Part shown: positions 1-11,100 of the stretch, piece by piece
How the letters are laid out: each line of letters opens with the position of its first letter
Numbering within the stretch: position 1 is the stretch's first letter
DNA from: Smallanthus sonchifolius
Lineage: Eukaryota; Streptophyta; Magnoliopsida; Asterales; Asteraceae
Direction of reading: 5' to 3'
Length of the DNA stretch: 64,000 bases
Assembly (NCBI GenBank): GCA_023525975.1
Contig: JAKNSE010000037.1
Span: 7,546,501-7,610,500, forward strand
Program-made: the position numbers and the translations under genes
Notes under the pieces: generated by a model
Database searches by the model: none
What the model saw: only the letters and a program-made list of their open reading frames with translations
What the model was told of the DNA's origin: nothing

Positions 1-378
1 GTTCCGTGGTTTTGGTTCCGTGGTTTGGGCTTTTTAGGCCAAGCTTGTGAGCTGTAAAAAAAACTAACAAAATAGAGACCAAAAACAAAAATGAAAAAAA
101 CTGGCAAGTCAGTTAACAAAAAGAGGCTGGACATAATCAATTATATTAAAATTAATCTCACAAAACGGGTATTAAAAAATAAGTGAACTATAATTTTCAT
201 TAAGTATGATGAGTAATTCTAGAAACAAAGTAAATACATAAGTGATATCATAACAATAATGCAATTGCAAGTTATGTTCAGTGTTCAATGTTCAATGTTC
301 ATACACAAGACAAACCAAAGGAACACTAAAAAGAAAACATACGAAAGCCAAGGTTATAAAATATATGAATAAATATAT

Positions 379-547
379 ACGGTCCGGTTCGGTTTTTTAC
401 GACCGGTTTTTGGTATAAACCGTTCACTACAGTTTGAAACTTTTGAAACCGACCGACCAAAAGTTTAGAAAAAAACCGACCGCGAAACCAAACCGACGAC
501 CGGTTTACACGTTTTCATGGTTTGAAACCGAACCGTGAACACCCCTA
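379..547. mobile_element. MITE fragment (GGTCCGGTTCGG / ACACCCCT end)
   Basis: A stretch rich in inverted GGTTTGGTTTC-like words starts ACGGTCCGGTTCGG and ends AACCGTGAACACCCCTAG. The right end matches the common plant hAT MITE end AGGGGTGTTCACGGTT on the other strand. The left end is not clear, so this is probably a partial copy just beyond the 3' end of the LIN-type gene. Positions 1-378 and 548-898 hold no gene I can support. Confidence 0.45.
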
Positions 548-898
548 GCAAAACATTGTTTGAGTACACAACATCATAAAGAATCATGAATACCAATACA
601 ACAATATAGTAATACAATATTGTTTTTCTAGGGACCTAAACGCGACAGTTTCGCCACCCTTTATGGACACAATACTAACACTATACAAAACAATATGTTC
701 TAATGATCTAAATCACTTAAACAAGCCAAACCCAAATGCGACACAAGGTCACAAAAAATAACTAGAACTATACATGAATCAACTATATATCATTTTTTAA
801 ATTAAAAAAAAAGCCCATTTCTGAACCTTCAAAAAAATATAAGTCAAACATGTCTTCATATTTGTCATCCTATGGTCCATAATCTACAACAATATCTT

Positions 899-3800
899 TT
901 AACTCACTCCCCATGCCTACAAAACAAACAAAAATAGAGTGAATGAAGATTGGTTCCATAAAATGGACCAAAAATTGGTTAAACTGAAAGGTAGAGGTGG
1001 CAAATGGGCGGATCAAGTAAGGGCCAAATGGGTTTGGACCGAAACAAGTTACTTTAATTGGTCGGGTCGTGTTGACCCACTAACACTCTGTAAAATTACT
1101 TATAAATAATTATGCTTTTAACATACTTACAAAAACTACAATATTAAATAATAATCTATATTTTTGAATAAAGAGTTTAGGACAATGGGTCAAGTGGGGT
1201 TTTTGCTTCAACAATGGGACAATTCGGGCCATTTTTTATACTGGACGGGTTTAAATTGATACATGTTAGCTTTTAGATCAGGTTTAAACGGGTCGGATAC
1301 AGTTGGGTCATGTGGACCCACAAACACTATTTAAATTATTTTTAAATAACTATGTGTTGTATATGATCACCAAAACTACATTACCAAATAAATAAGCAGT
1401 AATTTTGAAAAAGAAAAAAAGAGATTAGGATGGTGTATGCATTAAAAATACACTTTGGATGACTTCCGACCCGTTTTTTTTTCTAGTTTTCTATAAAAAA
1501 GATGACAGACTTATTACCTGAATTCTGCCATCAGAGGTTCCAACCACCAAATAATCTTCATTGCTGTCTAGAGCTATGCAAGTAACTCTACTATTTGCAC
1601 CAATTTGTAGTATTTCTTTTCTAGTTAGTTTCTTTTTACACCATACTTCAACAATCCCTCCTTTGCAACCCATATAGATAAAATATGAGCTAATTACCAA
1701 TGCGCGTACTTCACTCGCCAATGAGACCGAATGCATCAAAGTGTAATTGGAAGCGTTCCATATCTTCAAAAGAAAATCAGATTGGTTTGATGAACAAAAG
1801 CTATTGATATTGATCAAAAGAATGGTAATAATAAAGGAATATTCCACCCAATAATAACCAAGTTTCTTTGGTGTTCCGGTAAATTCACTCACACTTTTGT
1901 CTAACAACAAAAAAACTTATCTCCCGTTGTGAAATTTTTTTATAAAAGCTAAATATTTATGAACTTTTTTTAAAACTAAGTGGCCAAAATAGAACATACA
2001 TGAAACTTGGTTACTGTTTAGTAAATATTTTGTTCAAGTTTAACCTGAAATAAGAGATAAATGTGAAAAAAAAAATAACTCAATAATAACCAAGTTTCAT
2101 AATTGTTCCATTTAAGTCAAATTGTCAAGTTTCATATATATTTCATTTAAATCACATAATTTTAAAAATAATGAACATTTATAAAAAAAATTGCACAACA
2201 ATGGAATAATAAATGAAACTTAAGTGGTTTTTATAGTTAAAAAATATGAGTGACTTTATTAGAATAATATTGAAATTTGGTTGTAATTTCATGATTTTAT
2301 TCCTAATAATAACAATGGTTGTTCAAAATAACTTATCTGATAAGCAGTTTTTACTATCTCAAAACATAAAAGGACATGATAATTTTAATAATAAATCATA
2401 ATCATGCTAATTAATACCTTCAATGCAGTTCCTTCTACAGAAGAGCTGGCTGAGTATATGAGCTCATCATGAACTTTCAAGGCATGGACCAAGTTTGACT
2501 TTCCTAGTAGTTTTCTTGACCCACTTTGAATGGAACTCAATGTGCCCGTTGCTAAATCGATCTCCTGTGAACATGACAAAGTTCTATTTAAGGGGGTGTA
2601 TGGGATTGCTTATTAGAACCGCTTATTGCCTTATGAAACATCAATAAGTTGTTCTGAGGGTGTTTGGGGTTGGTTATTAAATCTGCTTATCTCATTATTT
2701 GTGAGTAAAATCAACTGCTTTGAATAAGCAGTTTGGAGTTGCTTATCCCAAACCGCTTATTTGAAAAAGCAATAAGTAGATGAACAATTTAATAAGCAAT
2801 CTCAAACACCCTTATTTAGTTTACAGTTAATGTGAAAAAAAGAATTTACAGTTAATGGATAGATTTGGGTGGTATTTTTATATCAAAATGGATCAAACAA
2901 GTCAAATAAAAAATATAACCAAAAAGAAATGGGTCCAACAGGTCTAACGGGTTGATAGTCTCCCAAAGTCTATTTTTCAAGCATTAATTGTTTATGAACA
3001 AACTAAAAAATGGGGAGCATGTGGCTCAACCCAATTTGGCGAACCTGTTTGGGGGCATACCAAATAATATTACGACCATCAACTTATGAATGAGTTGATT
3101 TGAATTGTGTTTTATCTTAGAGGGGCCAAATAAAAAAAATAAGCTAAAAAGGGGATATGTCAAATGGGTTGAAAGTCTCCCAAAATCTATTTCTCATGCA
3201 TTAATCCTTTATAAAAAAAACTTAAAATTTGGGAAAACAACCCAGTTTGACACAGACAGTTTGGGTTCATTCTATATAATGTTAAACCCATCAATTTATG
3301 AAGGGGGTCAATTTGAGTCGTGTTTTATATCAAATGGTCCGAAAAAAAAAGCTATAAAGGGAACATGTCAAACGGGTCAATTTGAATGTATTGATCCCAA
3401 AGCCTATTTTTAATGCATTAAATATTTAAAGAAGATTTAAAAAAATAGAAAAAAGAATGCTTGTTTGTCATCTCAACCTGACCCTGACTGTAAATGTACA
3501 ATTTCAACCCGAGCCCATTTTGACCCGTTACCCGACTAGACCATGTGGTCACATCCACACGAAAAATACAACAAAGTGCACCTGAATGCTATTATCTTGA
3601 CATCCTGTATACAATCTCCCTTGAACAAGAGCCAAACACTTGACATATTTACTAGGATTAAGCAGCTTTGATGTTCCACTCCATGAATGAATCTGATGAC
3701 AATTTTACTTTATATTTTAAGTGATTAAATCACATAGAAAAAAAACCATATTATTGAGATAAAATCATACCTTGATTCCAGCACCTTGAGGGATAAAACA

Positions 3801-5153
3801 TGAGATGCTGTTTGCAACTAGCAGATTGTTGACATGATCTTTGACATCATACACTTGTTCACATTGGATCATTTCCTTGTTAATAGACCACCCCTAGTTG
3901 ATAGCAGGAAAAAAAATCAGGATGCAACTATTAGATTATAAAAAAAATTGGGTATTTGGATGTGCGTTTTAAAACTGATTATGTGATATTGAATAATTAC
4001 AATTGGATGGTTAGCTGTAATAAATTATGATGCATACTTGTAGTGATTGAAGTTGTAATGATTAGATAAATAGTTGTTTTAGTGTTTGTTCTTTTTTGTA
4101 AATTATTAGTTAACAAATTTTGTTTTAAAAAAGGTATGGATATAGTTCCAGTAAATTATAACTTTTAACAGTATTATTAACAACAAAAAAGTGGGTGAAT
4201 AAACAATAATCCTTCATATTTCATAAACAATCAATTTGTATGAATGCAACTATCTTCGAATTCTTTTATCCAAACATTAAAAACTGATTATTACGAGGTC
4301 AAATCACAATCATCAAATAATCAGTTTTAAATCAAACAACGAGATAAAAGAAAGGAATAAATTGTCTTTTACCCGAACAGTTTTATCATGTGAACCGCTA
4401 TAAAGTGTATCCCCGGATTGTAAAACAGTCAAACTAGTAACTGCCTTGGAGTGTTCTCTGATTTGTTGAAGTAGATGAAGAACACTACCTTTACCGGTCC
4501 AAACCTTCATAATTTCAGTTAGAAAAATACTCTTCAGACCCAAAATTCTAATGCCAGATTATGTAGGCGGGTTAGGCATGTTGGGTGATGGGTTAAAACA
4601 AGTTCTTGTTGCCATTTTAAAAGTTTGGGTCGAATGGGCCCGATCAGGTTGGGTTGACCCACAAACACTTTTTTGTCCATTACTCATAGGGAAATGGTAA
4701 AAGTAAACCCTTTGGACTTTCAGCACCAAGTTAGTACCGCATCCTTGGACTTTAGCGTTAAATCCCTTCACTTTTAAACCAGGATTCTAACCTGAGACCT
4801 CTGCTAGAGAGAATCAGGCGCTTACCACTGTGTCACTCCTAGAAGGTTAACTACTATATGTATTAAAAATGGTGTGTGGGCAGCTTTCAACCCGTTTGGC
4901 GCTTTTCGCTTTTAGCTAAATGTTTGATTTGACCCGTTTAACAAAAAGCAAAACCCAAACCGACCCATTCATCAGTAAATGGGTTGTAGTCATCACCTTT
5001 AATTATGGGTATGATCTAGAAAGGTAAAGGAAGTACCTTTATCGCACCATCTGAATGACCCGAAAAAATCTTGTCTTTAAAACATATAATTGATAAAACT
5101 TCTCCATTTGTGCCGCAATCTTGTTGGGCTAGTTCTTTATGATTCCATAGTTC
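899..5153 (-). other. WD40 repeat exons of the LIN-type ligase (exons 10-16)
   Basis: Seven short exons, mostly multiples of three (117, 132, 123, 111, 147, 246 and 18 nt), each code about one WD40 blade. Visible signatures are IFSGHSDGAIK followed by VWTGKG, and LYSGSHDKTVR followed by GWS, where the usual V-W has become G-W. Further on are LYTGCQDNSIQ, and VVGTSDGRIQ followed by AWGVS-stop. The C-terminal micro-exon at 899-916 lies 601 bp from exon 15. It was found because GRIQ needs an A-W or V-W ending, and TTTTGTAG then GCATGGGG supplies it. Phase 0 at every join supports the model. WD40 repeats presumably recruit substrates or partners. Confidence 0.85.
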
Positions 5154-8100
5154 CTGATACCAACAAAGAACTAGTTATCAGCAGCAGGGCATACAATTCC
5201 CATAAAAACACAACATGAAATAAACAGGCCAACCCTTTTAGTAAATGGATCTGATTCAGGTTTGACTTGACCAAGCAATATAAATTAAAATTTAAAATAT
5301 TACAAATTATAAATCACCCGCCAACCCGTTTGACTTGTTTAGATGATCGGGTTATGCGTTTCCGGTTTAGGGTTGAACTCAACATGATTAAGTAAACGGG
5401 TTGTGTTTGGGTTGGTTTATACCAACCCGAACATGACACGACTTGCACCACTAGTTAGCAGCTACGACAATATATCAACTAGTTTTTTTTATATTGCCTC
5501 AAAATAATAAACTCACAGCACTAGATTCACTTCCTTCTGAAATTACTTTAAGCATTTCGAATGCCACTTTAGATGACTTTTTAAACTCTCTTAAACCCTT
5601 CAAGATATCCTTCATGTGAGAGGTTATGTCCCGCAGCCCATCTGAAATACAACAAAATTTTGATGTAAGATCTATAATGTTCCTTACTTTTATCAATCCT
5701 TTTATGGAATTTCAAAATCCATAGATAGTAAAGATGGAAACTGAGAGGGTGGGTGAGGGGTTACGTGCTAATTTTTTATATAGACGAGGAGCAATTTCAT
5801 ATACATAATTCTAAAAGTTCAAAATTTCATATATATAATTTAAAATTCATGATCCTTATATTTACCTTTTGAAAACAGTAAGTATCATATTACCCATCCA
5901 ATAATAATTGAAAATCAATTACTTATAGCACCATTTTGTAGTGGATAAGCAAAGAGAACATTATTCTTTGAGGTGATTCAAAATAATAACATTGTTTTCC
6001 TATTCGTTTATTCTAATAACTGAAAACGTTAACGCCCATCCAAGTCAGGGACCATACGTGTAACAGTTAGTGAACAGTAAGGACCATACATAGCGTTTTT
6101 CAAAGTTGAGAACCAAATGTGATATACGGGTAAACCACAGTATGCGTAATTAACTCTAGTGTTTTGGAAGGGTGAATATGATATTATGAAACTTAGAAAG
6201 ATATGTATGAAACTAATCGTATAAATAACTAGTGCCTCAAATATGATTACAAAAATTATATTACTTACAAACAAAAGAAACCGGTAAATCTCATCCATAG
6301 TAAAGCTATTGGCAGGGTGTGGGGGTGAGGATAGGGAAAACCTTTCCTCTATCCCGACGCTAAGGGAAAGAGGCACAAGTGTAGGAACAAGCTAAGGCAA
6401 AACTACGTTAAGGCAAACAAAAGTGTAGGAACAAGCTAATGTAAACAAAGGTCTAGAAACAAGCGAATACACTCCCCTACAAGAATTACATTGCTAAAAG
6501 TAATAATTGTCTGAAATTTTTTAATAAAAGGAGTTAGTAGGTTTTACGCATTAGAAATACATTATGGGCAACTCTTGACCCATTTCCTTGTAAGCTGTTT
6601 TTTTATAGGGGCAACTTTGTAGAATAGTAAACAAGTTTCAAAAGTGTTCCAATTTGGTCACTCAATACGCATTTTACACGGTATACACCCTCGGATATAC
6701 TATGGTGAGTGACCTAATTAAAACACTTTTGAAACTTGGTTACTATTCTGTGGTGTTTTCCTTTTTTTATATTATTAACCATTTGACCCATTACCAACCA
6801 ACCCTTCATTTTTATGGACTTTCAGTTTTTGTAAGTAAACGGGTCAAATTTCAAAATTGCCATCTCTTACAGATAGGTACTAACCAGGATCATGGATGAA
6901 ACTGCTAAGAGCAAGCATAGAAAGAGCTTTATCTTCGGTATCTTTTGCTGATTTAAAAATAGATACAAACCGATTAAGCAAACATATTCGGGCTGCCCCT
7001 ATAACTCCAGTCTCAGGAAGAAGTGTGAGCATATGTACAAGCCATGTTGCACACACAAAACATGCAGAACATATTTCTGCATATTTACTTTTTAGCCCTT
7101 CTGATAAACCCTCAAAAATAAGTCCGAATTCATGGCTCACTAAAACAAATGCTGTCTTTCTTTCCCATTCCTCAGCAGCCTTTTCTTCTTCCTGTTGGAT
7201 ATCACAATATCATATTCAAAACACTACAAATTTTAAATTTACCCATTCCATAGTTAATAGAATAAATATATGAAACTAATCTTTGAAACTCTCACCATAG
7301 GTTCTTGAATTTCTCCAGAAGTGGCTGCAAGTTGTTCTTTTCTCATTGTAGAGCGATAACTTTTATCAAGTCCCACATTTTTAAGAAGATATGCACGAAT
7401 TAGGGGCTTCCCAGAAGACGAAAATCGCCCTTGGAGGGCTAAAATTGTCTCAGCAGCTGCAATTTGAGCAGATGGGGAGTCTGAATTTTTAAGACATGAT
7501 ATAAGAGTATCGATAGCTTCTTCTCTATAAATACTCATCTTTCTTGGTTCTGCCTGCAAGAAAAATAACATGTAAAAGTGGAGTTACACTTTCGATTTGT
7601 TTACTTATGAATGGGTCGATTCAGGTTGTGCTTAATCATGGGTTGAATGGGTAATATAGAAAAAAAATAGCTTAGAAGGAAATGGGTTGATGACGCCCAA
7701 AGTGTATTTTTAACGCATAAAACCTCCTAAAATATTTTGTTCAAACGTTTAGAAAATTAGTGAAATAATATAAAATGCAATCATATTTGACCGATTAGTT
7801 ATTTATAAAAAACAATTGTGGTTTTTGATAAACAAAGCCCTTAAGGTTATGGAAAATAACCGATTGTAAAAACAATTAACAAAAAAGTTGAATAATTTAT
7901 CATAATTCATAAACAATGAACCACCACGAACATATCAAAAGTAGTTATTTACCATTGCTCACATACTATAATTATTTTAACATTTGACAACTAACCACCT
8001 AAAAACGGTTATCAATTGGTTGTTAAGCATAACCCTAAGGGCTATGTTTATCAAAACCAAAAAAATATAAATGTGTGGAAACAGTGGCGGATCTAGGAAA

Positions 8101-11100
8101 AAAATCCAGGGGTATCTAAAATTTCGTTCAGGGGTATCTGGATACATAAAACGGTAAAAAAAAAATCCCACTGCGCGTCGAAAGTTGAGGGGTACCGTCA
8201 GGTACCCCTCGCCTCCTCATAGATCCGCCCCTGTGTGGAAAGAAAGTGTTTTGGCCCAACTCAACCCATTTAAATGCATAAAAAAAGTTTAAGCTTTTTG
8301 GCCCGTCACCCGTCCCTTCTAAACCCGCCCATTTTACCACCTCTAATTTAAATCAAATTAGTTATATAATTCGTACATATGTGTCACACACACACAGAGA
8401 CGAACCAGAAGGTCTAGTTGGAGAAGGAGACCAGCGACAACTGGCAGTTGTTCGGTTTCAGCAGTTTGTAGATATACAAGGAGTGTGTGCATTGTACTAA
8501 AAGTTCCTTCATCCTTTATGATATGCAAAATTTGATTGTTGAATGTTCTCCTATAGTAACAAACATAAAAAACAGCCCCTAAATAATCATAGATATATGT
8601 ATTTAAATCATAGAGGTGGCAAAGAGACTGGGTTGGATAACAGGTCAATGCGAGTTTGTGTTAAACCACATAATTTTTTGTATGGTTGACACAACATTTT
8701 TTTTGTCAAAGGAATATGACTTTTTAAATAAATAACTACTTCATCAAATATGCCAACAAAAAATATATTATTCAATAATAGTAATATAGTTTTTTGAAAT
8801 ACACATTGGGTGACTTTTGACCCATTTCTTTTTTAGCTAAATATTTTTATTTTACTCGTTTGACCTGTTAGCGATAAAACATAACCGCAATCAACCCATT
8901 TACATAAAAGTAGGAGAAAGTCATTTGTAGGCACCCTATCATGTGAAGCACCTTTGCCCAGAATCTTTGTGTTCTTTTTATTAATAATCAGTATGCGCAA
9001 TATGATAAAAAGAGTTATATGAGTTCACTGAAATCTGATGTTTTGACCCGTAAGTATGTAAACGGGTCAAAATGGCCACCTCTATTATAGCACAATTGAA
9101 AAATTAAATACCTGTTCAATTTAACTAACTCAGAAAGAAATTGAACAATTTCAAACCGATCTCCATCATTCGCCCCAACAAGGATCTCTAAAACTGGTGC
9201 CAGTTCAGCCTTATCAGAGATAATATTCCTACATTTTCCATCTTCTTGTATACATCTCAGCAATAAACGAATAGCTGTGATTCGTTCTTCGGTCCACGCA
9301 GATTCCATACTACTAATAATACATTCAATCACCTTCCAAAAAGAAACAATTGTGTTAGTATTTGTTGTTCAAAATAATTAAAAAAAATAATGTATAGATA
9401 GGCCACCCAAGTATTCAAAATTTCACTGAGGTCATCCAACTATCAGCATTATCCACAAAAAAAATACAAGAAAAAATAAAAATTACCTTTCCGGAGATCA
9501 CCCGTCTAACAACTTCAAAAACCGCACCATCATCACCACCTGAGACAATCTGTCCCAACAACAAAACTGCAGCTGTTTTCGGTTTCACACACATTTTAAA
9601 GAACTCGTTTTCGTTCTTGCTCACAACACTCAAAAGGGAATCCACCACTTCCAGTTGAACAAGTGTTGGGACAGATGGTTTTAACAAATAAATCAAAACA
9701 ACAGCTTCAAATAAACCTTTTTGAAAAAGTGCAATGACACATTCGACATCTGACTCGACCCGTGTTAGTGTCGAGATCACTTCATCATTTCTTGACCCGA
9801 GTTCAGAAAGGAGAAAAACAGTTGAAATTAAAACTCGGGTGTTGACTGAACTAAAAAGTATCTCCATAAAACCATTTATAACAGGTGGTTGTGAAAGCAT
9901 ATTTTGAATTTCAACTTCTGGGCCCAGGCCCGGTTCTGTTACATCTTGCCAAAATCTTTCAATTGTAAAAACCGCGGTTTCTGCTTCTTTTAACACCTCA
10001 GAAGCACAAAGTTTAGTAATTGCAACCCTTAGTTCACTAACTGCTCCATCATACGGTGAAGTCAAAGTCAACGGAGGGACGTCTAACTGTTCATTTTCTT
10101 GATTGGAATTGCTAGGATTCAGTTCTTTCCAGCTTGCAATAAGATGTTTAAGAATATAGTTTGTTTTAGGAAGATGAGTGCTGTGAAGCTTTTGTCTAGT
10201 AATCGGGCAAGTCGAATTTCCTCTTTCTAACCATTGTTGAATGGCTTTACGTTCATAAGTTTGACCCGTTTCTAAAGTAACCGGGTCACTAAATATGTGT
10301 GTTGTTATTGGACAAACAAAATCTTTAGGTGGTGTATGCTTTCCTTCATTGATTGGATTATCATAGTCTCCCATGAGAGGATCAAAAGAACTGTTTAAAA
10401 TAAAATAAGGAAAGAAGGATTAATCAAGATTTTGGAAAATGTAACACCAAAAAAACAAAAGAAACTTTAGTAAAATGTGGGGTTCTGACCTTGATTCTGT
10501 TATGATTGGTTGCTTCTGTTTCTGGGATAGTGTTTTCTTTGAGTCGAGAGATGTTATTTCAATGTTTTTTTCCTTGTAAATACAGAAAAGACAGCTTTCA
10601 TGATTGAACATAATTTGTTGCTTAGATAAGTCAGTCAAACAAAGGAGAATATTCTTTCTTCTTTATTGTATTTATCAATTAGTACAGATGTGGCAATTCA
10701 GCCCAATTACTTACTAACAGGTCGATTAAGGTTTTGTTTTATCTCTAATGGGTCAAAGGGTAACGTAAAAAAGTAAACTTAGACAGAAATAAGTCAAATG
10801 GGTCCAACGGGTTGAAAGTCACCCAAAGTGTACTTTTAATGTGTAAAACTCAATAAGTTGTTTTATTGAAAATATTAGCTTCTTGAAATAATATTTTTTT
10901 TTGTTATCATATTTGACGCAAAGTAACAATTTACCAACTTTTGGACGAAATGTGTTTTGGGTCAACTTGGCCCATCCCCAATGGTTTTGACCCATACAAA
11001 AAATAACCTGGACACATTTTGATTAGAACCCAACCCAATCAACCCACCCATTTTGCCACCTCCAGATTAGGATCTTTTCCTGGGTTATGTTTAACGGGTA

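Noticed and set aside
6029..6376. 115-codon minus frame in a LIN-type intron
   Set aside because: Low-complexity hydrophobic text, no domain, and it lies between correctly phased exons 8 and 9.
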